From Propionibacteriaceae bacterium (GTDB lineage: Bacteria > Actinomycetota > Actinomycetes > Propionibacteriales > Propionibacteriaceae): 36,157 nt of DNA. The DNA lies in assembly GCA_031254155.1 (NCBI GenBank), contig JAIRVA010000060.1:1-36157 (forward strand). Direction: 5' to 3'. Below, in pieces: positions 6,896 to 14,779 of the stretch (position 1 is the stretch's first letter; each line of letters begins with the position of its first letter). The notes below the pieces were generated by a model. It was not told where the DNA came from. It saw only the letters and a program-made list of their open reading frames with translations, and did no database searches. The position numbers and the translations under genes are program-made.

Positions 6896-7548
6896 TGCGG
6901 CCACTCGTCTTTCTTGATGCCAACGTCCTGGCGAAACCCGTGACCCGCACGTTACTCGTCTACGCAGGCAACTTGAGTGGTTACGATGTGGCGTGGAGTC
7001 GGCACGTCGAGGAGGAGGCAGATCGGAACCGTCGTCCGAACCAGGCCCCCGTTCGAGTTGCGCGAGAAGCCGCGCAGATGGAATGGTCTCTCGCTGGCGT
7101 GCGGGCTGATCGGTACGAGTCAACGGAACCGGGGGATCGCCAGGTAGTCGCCGATGCTGTCGCGGCGGACGCAATCTTCATCATCACCGAGGACGTGGAT
7201 GACTTCGGGCTGACAGACTTAGTCGTGGCAGGTATGGCGGCCGTCAACCCCGACCTGTTTTTGTCTGTACGGGCGACTGACGACGGTTATGCCCAGGCCA
7301 TTCGGCTCATGTCGGCGGGCATGACTAACCCATGCCGCACACCCGAGGAGTTACACGCTCGACTTGGTCGGCAGCACCCACTGACGACGAAGGCGCACCG
7401 ATCCGTCTTTGACGCCAAACCATTGCCACCTGTCAACAATCCGCCGGGCGTGCTCTATCGGGGGCAGCGTTGTTTGGCCTGCCTTGGTGTCCGGGAAGGA
7501 CTCACCGCTGGTGTCTGTGATGGCTGCCGGGAGTCCACTGAGGGTTGA
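6895..7548 (+). CDS. PIN-domain ribonuclease toxin with C-terminal Cys4 motif
   Basis: The protein has 217 residues. The N-terminus LVFLDANVLAKP carries the first PIN aspartate; IITEDVDDFG (around 100) carries later acidic positions of the metal site. PIN toxins cut RNA. At 217 residues it is longer than VapC (about 130). After about residue 150 there is an extra region ending in CLAC-(11 residues)-CDGC, a possible zinc ribbon, which is unusual for this family. It is translated from the overlapping stop of the HTH antitoxin. A fragment of a paralogue lies at 1859-1942. Confidence 0.85.
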   Translation: MRPLVFLDANVLAKPVTRTLLVYAGNLSGYDVAWSRHVEEEADRNRRPNQAPVRVAREAAQMEWSLAGVRADRYESTEPGDRQVVADAVAADAIFIITEDVDDFGLTDLVVAGMAAVNPDLFLSVRATDDGYAQAIRLMSAGMTNPCRTPEELHARLGRQHPLTTKAHRSVFDAKPLPPVNNPPGVLYRGQRCLACLGVREGLTAGVCDGCRESTEG

Positions 7549-7621
7549 CAAGGGGCGCCATGGAGCTTGCCTGATCGACTTGGTGAACTGATGTGGTGTT
7601 GGAGTCTGGGAGATGTTGGTG

Positions 7622-7765
7622 GGGGACAAGGTTGTCCGACTTGCCCAGGAATTTTACCCGTGCTATCAAGTACCGCCTCCGGCCGCGGGCGTCTGCTCCT
7701 TCGACTCCGACTTCGCCCGCTTTCCGACCGTGACCTGGGCACGACCACCTGACCTGGGTACGTGA
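7622..7765 (+). pseudogene. C-terminal remnant of a VapC-type toxin gene
   Basis: The frame ending at TGA 7763-7765 encodes VCSFDSDFARFPTVTW followed by ARPP. This matches the conserved VapC C-terminus of the form (T/S)xDxDFxRFPxxxW. The upstream part of the frame has no start and no PIN core. The remaining gap between the flanking genes (7549-7774) also holds the palindrome GGACAAGGTTGTCC at 7624-7637, of unknown meaning. Confidence 0.6.
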
Positions 7766-7774
7766 CCGTCGCGT

Positions 7775-8449
7775 TCAGCGTGAGGGTTTGGGGTTCCCGG
7801 CCAGGGCTGCGACCTCGTCGGCGTACCCGTGGACTCGCTGCGTGAGTTCGGTGGCGGCCGCCGGTGAGATTTCCGCGAGCTCTGACGGCGGGACGAAGTC
7901 GTCCACTTGACGGAGGATCTGCACGAACTTCGCGAGCGGAACGTCGGGGCGTCGGCGTGCCACATAGTCGCACATGCCGGAGATAGACCAGTGTCCGCCC
8001 TGGAGCATCGAGTCGGCGTCGCGGTAGTCCCGGCCGGCGTGGCGGTCAATCAGCGCGTCCAGCTTGCTGGTCATCACGTCGTGGAGATCCAGGACAAGGC
8101 CGACATCGGCCACCTCCACCGGGCCGCTCGTCCGCGGCATGATGCCGAGGTCCACCGTCAGGACGATTGACGGATCGGCGGGGTCTACGATGTCCAGTTG
8201 GCGGAACCAGTCGAGTCGACGCGGTACCGTGACAACATACCCCGCCTCAGTCAGGGCTCGCACCGACGCTGTTTCCACGCTCGCGTACACTGCCGGGTCG
8301 TCCGATGTGCAATAGTTGTCTAGACCATGGGTCTCGCGGTCGATGACATGGTAGGCGATCAACGCCGAGCCACCGCCGAGAGCGAACCCGTGGCCCATCA
8401 ATACCGGTCGCAACGTACGCAGGACGTTACGCTGCAACGAGGTCAGCAT
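7775..8449 (-). CDS. AbiEii/AbiGii-type nucleotidyltransferase (putative toxin)
   Basis: The protein has 224 residues. FALGGGSALIAYHVIDRETHGLDN (about 22-45) is the nucleotidyltransferase GGG segment, although the usual DLD is changed to GLDN. LTVDLGI (around 98) would supply a further acidic residue, and SKLDALIDRHAGRDYRDADSML (about 129-150) is the conserved helix of the AbiEii family. Such enzymes act as toxins of type IV pairs or in phage abortive infection. The changed first acidic pair may reduce activity or may indicate a variant subfamily. The gene overlaps the preceding small gene by 23 bp, so the two form one unit. Confidence 0.82.
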   Translation of the reverse strand: MLTSLQRNVLRTLRPVLMGHGFALGGGSALIAYHVIDRETHGLDNYCTSDDPAVYASVETASVRALTEAGYVVTVPRRLDWFRQLDIVDPADPSIVLTVDLGIMPRTSGPVEVADVGLVLDLHDVMTSKLDALIDRHAGRDYRDADSMLQGGHWSISGMCDYVARRRPDVPLAKFVQILRQVDDFVPPSELAEISPAAATELTQRVHGYADEVAALAGNPKPSR

Positions 8450-8786
8450 CTCTCACCTGGCCCAACTCGGGATGGACACCAACCCACAGGTCCCGCAGCC
8501 GTTCGGGGAGGAACAAGCGCGACCATGTTGCAATGAGCAGATCGCGGTTGATGTAGTGGACTAAGTCGTCCTCGGACGCCGCTTCACGGAGCACAGCCCG
8601 GTACGCGGCACGTACCTGGTCACGATCGTCCAACCAGAAACGGGGATGCGGGTTCCACCACAAGCGGTTCGGGAGCTCCATCCACCCATGATCGGGACCC
8701 CGCAAATCATCCAGGTCGTCGATGACGCACCACGTCGTGTACTGAGGCAAGTCTGCTGGCCCCAGCACTAGCGGAGTCACCAACAT
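8427..8786 (-). CDS. Small partner gene of the nucleotidyltransferase, putative antitoxin
   Basis: The protein has 119 residues, is acidic and tryptophan-rich, and has no named domain that I recognise. Visible features are WMELPNRLWWNPHPRFWLDD in the middle and a helical C-terminal half (RAAYRAVLREAASEDDLVHY, then LFLPERLRDLWVGVHPEL). The ATG at 8786 has a strong Shine-Dalgarno (AAAGGAGGTG). It overlaps the AbiEii-like gene by 23 bp, an arrangement typical of antitoxin-toxin pairs. It does not look like the winged-HTH AbiEi antitoxin, so its function is inferred from position alone. Confidence 0.75.
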   Translation of the reverse strand: MLVTPLVLGPADLPQYTTWCVIDDLDDLRGPDHGWMELPNRLWWNPHPRFWLDDRDQVRAAYRAVLREAASEDDLVHYINRDLLIATWSRLFLPERLRDLWVGVHPELGQVRDADLVAA

Positions 8787-8844
8787 GGCACACCTCCTTT
8801 GTGAGCGGAACCTCCGTACCAAGGGTACCGTCAAACCGTCGTAC

Positions 8845-10599
8845 TCAGCGGGTCCAGCCGACGTTCTCCCACAGCGTCGTACCGAGCCCGTCGGGACCGT
8901 AGTTGGCGAGGGTGGTCCGGATGAGGAGGGTGTCGGGGACATCGTAGAGGGGGATGACCGGTGCGTCGCGCCAGACGGTCTCGGCGAGCGTGGCGAGCAG
9001 CGCGGTCTGGGTCGCCGCGTCGGGGGCGGCGGCGGCCCGGCGGGCGAGGTCATCGACCGCCGCACTCGAGTAGCCCAGGGGGTTGCCGGTCACGTACTTC
9101 TCCGCGGCCGCGAGCGCTGTCGTGTGATGCCACGTCGTGGCCGTCATACCTCCGTCCACTAGGGCATCCGCCAACTCCGGCGCGTCGGCGTACTTGAGGT
9201 TCAGCCGGATCCCGATGGCCGCCAGTTGGACCCGCAAGCCGAGGGCCTCGTTCTCCGCGAGCGCGTCACCGGTGGGTACGACGAAGTCCCAGGCGAGCGT
9301 CGTACCGCTCCGCGTCCGTACACCGTCCGTACCAGCAAGCCAACCCGCCGCGTCCAGCAGGGCCGCCGCGTCGGCCGCCTTCCCGGCGGCCAGGTTAGTA
9401 AACTCCGGCTGGCCCGTCAGCCACAGCGGGGAGTTCAGCGGCGGCCCGGTCCAGGCCCAACCGGCGAGATCCGAAGCCGCCAGCGCGCCGCGGTCGAGGG
9501 TGGCCGCCACGGCCTGCCGAACGGCGGTATCCGCGAGCGGGCCGCTGCTGCAGTTGAAGGCCAGGTACCGCCCGTCGGCACCCGGGCCCCGGCGCTGCCC
9601 CTGCCCGGCCACCTGGCTGAGCTGTGACGCCAGGTTGGGGTCGGTGGTCCAGAAGCCGTCGATGGTGTGGGTGAGGTACGCGAGCGAAAGGTCCTCGATC
9701 ACCGTGAACTTGAGCCGGTCGAGTAGCGGCGGATTCCCCCACCACAAGGGATTACGCTGGAGAGTCAGGGTGTTGCCGATGAGCGAGGCGAAGCGGAACG
9801 GCCCGGAGTACGCGCCAGCGTGCGCGGACGGGCTCACCCAGCGGTCGGCGGTGATGGTGCCGTCGCGGAGCGGGCCGCGGGCGAAGGTGTTGGCCCAGTC
9901 GGGGTACGGCGAGTCGTAGTCCACGATCACCTGCTGCGGGGTTTGGCCCTCCGAGACGCCGGTGATTTGGGCGAACCCCCGGTCCGCGCAGCCGGGACCC
10001 GGGTCGGCCGCACACGCCGCCCACGTGGCCCGGAAGTCGGCGGCCGTCAGCGGCGTTCCGTCCGACCAAACCGCAGCGGCGGCGAGGTTATAGACAACGG
10101 TCATGGGTCCGGACGGGGGCGGAGTCGCGCGGGTGCCGGATGGACTGGCTGGGCTCGACGGACTGGACGGGCTGGGTGGAGTGGGGAGGTCCGTACGACG
10201 TCCGTACGTCACCGCCGGCTCGGAGGCCAACCAGGTGGCGTCCCAGGCCAGGGTGCCGTCCGCCGCCCGGATGAACAACCGCGGCAGCATCGCATCCAGC
10301 GCGTCCGGCAACGCAAACGGCGAGACGTTCCAGGGGTTCCAGTCGTCCACAAGCTGCGACACGGCCAGGGTGAGATCGCCGCCGGTCTGCAGCGAGTTGC
10401 GGGAGACCGGATTGGTCTGCGGCCCCGGCAACGGTAGGGTCGCCGTCGCGGCCGGTGTCGACGGGGTCGACGGTGTCGACCGGGTCGACCGGGTCGGCGT
10501 CGGCGATCCCGTTGTCCCGCCGGTCGGCTGGGTGACGCAACCGCCTAGGACGACCGCGACGCCCAAGGCGACCGCCGTCATCCTGATCCCGCGTGCCAC
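8845..10599 (-). CDS. Family-5 extracellular solute-binding lipoprotein (peptide/nickel type)
   Basis: The product has about 584 residues. The lipobox LGGC follows a short hydrophobic segment, so the protein is anchored outside the membrane. A Thr/Ser/Pro linker with short tandem repeats follows. The SBP_bac_5 fold is shown by AVWSDGTPLTAADFRATW, FRFASLIGNTLTLQRNPLWW and VRQAVAATLDRGAL. Such proteins bind oligopeptides or similar ligands for ABC importers. No permease or ATPase gene is adjacent, so it is an orphan. GTG at 10599 is preferred because it begins 2 nt after the pmt stop; GTG at 10623 would overlap pmt and put 8 more residues before the signal peptide. A second Pro/Ser-rich insert lies at about residues 140-165. 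Confidence 0.85.
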   Translation of the reverse strand: MARGIRMTAVALGVAVVLGGCVTQPTGGTTGSPTPTRSTRSTPSTPSTPAATATLPLPGPQTNPVSRNSLQTGGDLTLAVSQLVDDWNPWNVSPFALPDALDAMLPRLFIRAADGTLAWDATWLASEPAVTYGRRTDLPTPPSPSSPSSPASPSGTRATPPPSGPMTVVYNLAAAAVWSDGTPLTAADFRATWAACAADPGPGCADRGFAQITGVSEGQTPQQVIVDYDSPYPDWANTFARGPLRDGTITADRWVSPSAHAGAYSGPFRFASLIGNTLTLQRNPLWWGNPPLLDRLKFTVIEDLSLAYLTHTIDGFWTTDPNLASQLSQVAGQGQRRGPGADGRYLAFNCSSGPLADTAVRQAVAATLDRGALAASDLAGWAWTGPPLNSPLWLTGQPEFTNLAAGKAADAAALLDAAGWLAGTDGVRTRSGTTLAWDFVVPTGDALAENEALGLRVQLAAIGIRLNLKYADAPELADALVDGGMTATTWHHTTALAAAEKYVTGNPLGYSSAAVDDLARRAAAAPDAATQTALLATLAETVWRDAPVIPLYDVPDTLLIRTTLANYGPDGLGTTLWENVGWTR

Positions 10600-10601
10600 T
10601 A

Positions 10602-13016
10602 CTAGATCCAACCCGGCAACCACATGCGCCAGTAGTATTGCTGCCTGGTTAGCAGCCCGCCGGTGTAGACGGGGTACATGAGCGCGAAGTCAAGAACGAT
10701 GAGCGCGACGATCACCCCGACGATGATGGCCCCGATCTGGCGGCGCGGCCCGGCGAGGCGGGGCCCGAGGAGGACCCCGAGGGCCATGGCCAGGGCGATG
10801 CAGCCGAAGGGGATCATCGTGATGGTGTAGAAGGAGAAGATCGGCCGCGTGCCGACGAACAGCCACGGGAGCCACGTTGAACCGTAGCCCAAGACGGCGA
10901 CGCCGAACCGCCAGTCCATGCCGGCGAGCCACCACACGAGGGCGGCGACGAGCGCGATGGCGACCGCCCACCACAGCAGCGGTGTCCCGGTGGCCGTGAT
11001 GACGCGGAGACACGAACTGTCGGCGGCGGCCTGGCAGCCGTCGACGCCCGGGTTGATGCCGTTGTCCGCGTAGATGCCCGTCGTCCGCCCGTCGACCAGC
11101 CAGAGCCAGGGGTTGGACTGGTAGGTGTGGGTCTCGTGGGCCATGCCATCGCCGGTGTGGAAGTCGTACGTGATCCAGTGCCAGCGGTACAACCCGGCGA
11201 TGGCCTCACCGAAAGTCCTGGTCACCCACGAATCGGGGTTCTGCAGGCCCCAGTCGCGCCCGTACCCGCCCGTCGCGCGCAGCCAGGGGATCCACACGGC
11301 GAGGTACGTGACGACGGCCACGACGACCAGCGTGACGAACGCCTGGAGGCCGTCCTTGATGAGACTCCACCACATGCGTCGGCCAGCGCCCGCGAGGTGG
11401 CGGGCGGTGAGGCTCCACACGACCGCGACAACGCCGAACACGGCGAGGGGGTACATCGAGTTCCACTTCGTCCCGCACGCCAGCCCGAACAGGAGGCCGG
11501 CCGCCAGTAGCCAGGGCCGGAAGATGAACGGCCCGGCTCGCCCGCCTAGGGTCTCGCCGGGCAGGGTGGCGAGGTGGTCGGCCAGTTTGTTGCGGAAGAA
11601 ATCCCGGTCCGCGATGATGCACGACACTGCGGCGACGATGAAGAACGCCTGGAAGATGTCCAGCAGCGCGATCCGGGACATGACGAACGCCATCCCGTCG
11701 ACGGCGAGCAGGAAGCCAGCCAGCCCGCCGATCAGGGTCGAGCGGGAGAGCCGCCGGGCCAGGCGGATCGTCACGAACACGAGCAGCGTGCCGAAGACCA
11801 GCGCCGCGAACCGCCAGCCGAACGAGTTGACGCCGAATAACTTCATCCCCGCCCCGATGAGCCAGCTGCCGAGCGGCGGGTGGCTCGCCCAGCGGCCGGC
11901 ACTGGTGAGGTACGAGGTGTCGCCCTCAGAGAACGCCAGGTTGGGCTGCGGGCCGGGGTCGCCGTCGGGGTCGGTCCAGAGCCCCTCGTACCCGTACTGC
12001 CACACGCTAAACCCGTCTTTGGCGTAGTACGTCTCATCGAACATGATCGTGGACGGGAAACCGATCTTGTAGCAGCGCAGGAAGAACGCCAGCGCCGTGA
12101 TGACCACCGTCACGATCCAGCCGACGAGCCGGTCCGATGGCATGGGTACGCGCAGTTGTTCCATCACTGACAAGGGAGTACGGTCGCGCGAGAGGTCGCT
12201 GAACCGCTCCAACCGGGCGAGGAACGGGACCCGGGCGGCCCGGGAGCGGCTCGCCCGGACCGCGGGCGGATCCTGCGGGGCCGGTACCCACGGACGGGAC
12301 TCGGGTGGTTCCGGCTCGGCCAAGGGCGAGTCGTCAAGCGGGGCCAGGGAGGCCACCGACCCGGTGGCTCCCCTTGTGGCTAGGGAAGATAGCGGGGGGG
12401 CGGTCCCGATGGCCTCCGCTTGTCCCGTGGGGCCATCTTCTTGGGGCAGGCGAAAACTGGCATTGGTCTTTGGTAGAACGGCTGGGAGGTCACTCCCGGC
12501 GGCCGGTTCGGAAGCCGCCCCGCCCAGGCCCGCGGTGGTGGGAGGTACGGCCCCCGCACCGGGGCGGGCCGACTTTCTGGCCAGGTCCGCGATCACGCGC
12601 GTCGCGGGTTTCGGGGGTACCGCCGGCGTCGGACGTCGGGCCTGGTCGGGCGGGGTGGCGAGGGGTTCGGGCTCGCTGCCGGTGGCCGCGGACGGGCCCC
12701 GCGCGGCCGGGGAGTCGAGGCGGACGCGAGTGGCGCGGTGGGCGGCCGGGCGAGGTGTCGTCGGGCTGGGGTCGGCGTTCGTCCGTACACTGTACGGAAT
12801 TGCGGGTTCTTGGCTGAGCGTACTGGCGTTGCGCAGCGACTCCCGGATCGCCCGAAACTCGCGGGCGCGGTCAAGGGCCGCCTGGTCTGGGGCCAGGCGC
12901 GGCGTCGCAGCTGCCCTGGCGCCAGGCTCGTCCGGGGTAGCCTGAGCCGGCCGGCGGCGCTCGAAATCGGCCCCCCCGGTCGGCATGCCTGCGTCAGGCA
13001 CCTGTTCCTCGCTCAC
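10602..13016 (-). CDS. pmt: Dolichyl-phosphate-mannose-type protein O-mannosyltransferase (GT39)
   Basis: The last 510 or so residues match actinobacterial Pmt, from GWIVTVVITALAFFLRCYKI through FDETYYAKD (the DE pair needed for catalysis) and HPPLGSWLI to the C-terminal LPGWI. About ten membrane segments are visible. The enzyme moves mannose from polyprenyl phosphate to Ser/Thr of exported proteins. The first 285 residues are a disordered Pro/Ala/Arg-rich extension, much longer than in the mycobacterial homologue as I remember it, and part of it coincides with a REP-like repeat. Divergence from rsmI is conserved in actinobacteria. GTG at 13016 lies 7 nt after a -10 (TAGACT), favouring it over GTG 13022. 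An internal start near residue 287 (MEQLRVPMPSDRLVGW) is also possible. Confidence 0.92.
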   Translation of the reverse strand: MSEEQVPDAGMPTGGADFERRRPAQATPDEPGARAAATPRLAPDQAALDRAREFRAIRESLRNASTLSQEPAIPYSVRTNADPSPTTPRPAAHRATRVRLDSPAARGPSAATGSEPEPLATPPDQARRPTPAVPPKPATRVIADLARKSARPGAGAVPPTTAGLGGAASEPAAGSDLPAVLPKTNASFRLPQEDGPTGQAEAIGTAPPLSSLATRGATGSVASLAPLDDSPLAEPEPPESRPWVPAPQDPPAVRASRSRAARVPFLARLERFSDLSRDRTPLSVMEQLRVPMPSDRLVGWIVTVVITALAFFLRCYKIGFPSTIMFDETYYAKDGFSVWQYGYEGLWTDPDGDPGPQPNLAFSEGDTSYLTSAGRWASHPPLGSWLIGAGMKLFGVNSFGWRFAALVFGTLLVFVTIRLARRLSRSTLIGGLAGFLLAVDGMAFVMSRIALLDIFQAFFIVAAVSCIIADRDFFRNKLADHLATLPGETLGGRAGPFIFRPWLLAAGLLFGLACGTKWNSMYPLAVFGVVAVVWSLTARHLAGAGRRMWWSLIKDGLQAFVTLVVVAVVTYLAVWIPWLRATGGYGRDWGLQNPDSWVTRTFGEAIAGLYRWHWITYDFHTGDGMAHETHTYQSNPWLWLVDGRTTGIYADNGINPGVDGCQAAADSSCLRVITATGTPLLWWAVAIALVAALVWWLAGMDWRFGVAVLGYGSTWLPWLFVGTRPIFSFYTITMIPFGCIALAMALGVLLGPRLAGPRRQIGAIIVGVIVALIVLDFALMYPVYTGGLLTRQQYYWRMWLPGWI
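12342..12420 (+). repeat. REP-like palindromic element, copy inside pmt
   Basis: It begins GCCAGGGAGGCCACCGACC and continues with a CGGTGGC arm, a CCCCTTGT/AGGG hairpin and a G-run. The order matches the copies at 31482-31590 and 33824-33894. It encodes part of the disordered N-terminal extension of Pmt (about residues 205-228). Confidence 0.5.
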
Positions 13017-13022
13017 CTTCAC

Positions 13023-13029
13023 TAGTCTA
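13023..13029. promoter_or_regulatory. Overlapping face-to-face -10 elements for rsmI and pmt
   Basis: TAGTCT (13023-13028, plus) lies 6 nt before the rsmI GTG at 13035. On the other strand TAGACT (13029-13024) lies 7 nt before the pmt GTG at 13016. The two hexamers share five base pairs, so one polymerase should exclude the other. Both mRNAs would be leaderless. Confidence 0.6.
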
Positions 13030-13034
13030 GTCGT

Positions 13035-13889
13035 GTGACGAACGGAGTTACGGACCGCCCGCGTCCGGGTTTGCTGTTAGCGGGTACGCCGATTGGTGAT
13101 ATGCGGTACGTCCACGAGGCGCTCCGGGACGCGCTCGGCGCGGCAGACGTGATCGCCGCCGAGGACACGCGCCGGTTCGCTGACTTGTGCCGGCGGGCCG
13201 GCCTCACCGTGACCGCGCGGGTCGTGTCGTATTTTGAAGGCAACGAGGTGGCGCGGACCCCCGAACTCGTCGCAGCGATGGCCACCGGGGCGACCGTCGT
13301 CCTGGTGACGGACGCCGGGATGCCGTCGGTCTCCGATCCGGGGTTTCGGCTGGTCAGGGCGTGTATTGAGGCGGAGGTACGGGTGTCAGCCGTACCGGGT
13401 CCTTCCGCCGTACTGACCGCCCTCGCGGTCTCGGGGCTCGACACCGACCGGTTTTGCTTCGAGGGTTTCCTGCCCCGCAAGGGCGGACCTCGCCGCGCCC
13501 GGCTGGAGCGGCTGCGTACCGAGGACCGGACAATGGTCTTCTTTGAAGCGCCGCACCGGTTGGGTGAGTTTCTGGCCGACGCGGCGGCGAGCCTCGGTGA
13601 GGACCGCCGGGCGGCCGTCTGCCGGGAATTGACCAAGACGTACGAGGAAGTCGTACGCGACACTCTCGCCGGGCTCACCAACTGGGCCCAAGGCGAAGTC
13701 CGGGGCGAAATCACCGTCGTCATCGCCGGGGCCGACGCGGCCGCGGCGGACATCGGTACCCTGGTGTCCCAGGTCCAGGGCCTGATCGACTCCGGCGTGA
13801 AGCGCTCAGCGGCCGTCGCCCAAATCGCCCGGGCGGCCCGGGTCGACCGCCGGGAACTCTACGACGCGGTACTGGAGAACGAGCGTTAG
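13035..13889 (+). CDS. rsmI: 16S rRNA C1402 2'-O-methyltransferase RsmI
   Basis: The protein has 284 residues, the usual length. Family segments: LLLAGTPIGDM, VIAAEDTRR, SYFEGNE, VTDAGMPSVSDPG, AVPGPSAVLTALAVSGL, FEGFLPRKG, FFEAPHRL and RELTKTYEEV. It uses S-adenosylmethionine to methylate C1402 in the ribosomal decoding centre. The GTG start is preceded by a -10 at 6 nt and no Shine-Dalgarno. Its stop overlaps that of the convergent rlmB gene by 4 bp (TTAG). Confidence 0.96.
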   Translation: MTNGVTDRPRPGLLLAGTPIGDMRYVHEALRDALGAADVIAAEDTRRFADLCRRAGLTVTARVVSYFEGNEVARTPELVAAMATGATVVLVTDAGMPSVSDPGFRLVRACIEAEVRVSAVPGPSAVLTALAVSGLDTDRFCFEGFLPRKGGPRRARLERLRTEDRTMVFFEAPHRLGEFLADAAASLGEDRRAAVCRELTKTYEEVVRDTLAGLTNWAQGEVRGEITVVIAGADAAAADIGTLVSQVQGLIDSGVKRSAAVAQIARAARVDRRELYDAVLENER

Positions 13890-14767
13890 TGCGTGAGGAC
13901 GTACAGCGCGATCGCCGTCGCGACCGAGGCGTTGAGGGATTCGACGTTGTCAATCGGTACGCGGACGAGGTCGTCGCAATGCTCTCTGACCAGGCGGGAC
14001 AGCCCGTCGCCTTCGGAGCCGACGACCACGGCCAGCGGGCCGTCGCGGGTGACATCGCTGATGTCGGTCTCGGCCTCGCCGGCCAAACCGATGACCGTGA
14101 AGCCGGCCTCGGTCGCCTCATCTAACAGGCGGTTGAGGTTCACCACCTGGGCGACCGGCAACCGGGCCGCCGCGCCCGCCGACGCCTTCCAGGCCGCCGC
14201 GGTCATCCGGGCACTCCGGCGGTCGGGGATGACGACGCCCGCCGCCCCGAACGCGGCCGCGGACCGGATGATGGCCCCCAGGTTGTGGGGGTCGGTGATC
14301 TTGTCACAGACGACAATGATGCCATCCGTCGCCGCGGCGTCCTCCAGGACGTCCTGGGCCTCCGCGTACTCGTAACTCGGCAGCAGTAGCGCGACCGACT
14401 GGTGGACGGCGCCGCCGGTCAGCCGGTCGAGCTCGGCTTTCGTGGCCTGGAGCATCGGGATCGAGTGGCTGGCCGTGTACTTCAGGATGTCCCGCAACCG
14501 GTCGTCACGCTCGCCACCCTCGGCGATGTACGCCGTCTTGACGGGCAACCCAGCTTGCAGCGCCTCCAGGACCGCGTTGCGGCCCACGACCCACTCGCCA
14601 TTAACCTTGAACTTGGTGGGACGGCTCGGCGCGTGACGCTCGGCGTACTGTTTCGCCTTGTGGGCCTGGTGGTACTCCCGGTCAACAGCCTTCGGCGTCG
14701 GCCCGCGCCCAGCCAGGGATTTCCGAATGCGTCCGCCCGATCCGGCGGTGTTCCGTCCTCTTGTCAT
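13886..14767 (-). CDS. rlmB: 23S rRNA (guanosine-2'-O)-methyltransferase RlmB (TrmH/SpoU family)
   Basis: The protein has 293 residues. Residues 1-55 are a basic extension common in actinobacteria. WVVGRNAVLEALQAG opens the SpoU_sub_bind domain. The SpoU knot motifs follow: VVCDKITDPHNLGAIIRSA, then VGSEGDGLSRLV and VPIDNVESLNASVATAIAL. It methylates G2251 of 23S rRNA or an equivalent site. It lies 9 nt behind cysS, a conserved pairing. A -10 built on the cysS stop could also give it a leaderless transcript. Confidence 0.95.
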   Translation of the reverse strand: MTRGRNTAGSGGRIRKSLAGRGPTPKAVDREYHQAHKAKQYAERHAPSRPTKFKVNGEWVVGRNAVLEALQAGLPVKTAYIAEGGERDDRLRDILKYTASHSIPMLQATKAELDRLTGGAVHQSVALLLPSYEYAEAQDVLEDAAATDGIIVVCDKITDPHNLGAIIRSAAAFGAAGVVIPDRRSARMTAAAWKASAGAAARLPVAQVVNLNRLLDEATEAGFTVIGLAGEAETDISDVTRDGPLAVVVGSEGDGLSRLVREHCDDLVRVPIDNVESLNASVATAIALYVLTH

Positions 14768-14779
14768 CCCACGAGTCTA
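14768..14779 (-). promoter_or_regulatory. Internal -10 for rlmB, built on the cysS stop codon
   Basis: TAGACT (14779-14774) begins with the TAG stop of cysS and ends exactly six bases before the ATG of rlmB at 14767. The same geometry is seen at six other starts in this window. Confidence 0.45.

Noticed and set aside
10456..10500. GTCGAC-rich tandem repeat
   Set aside because: It encodes the Ser/Thr/Pro linker after the lipobox of the binding protein; its length is a multiple of simple codon repeats and shows no promoter role.
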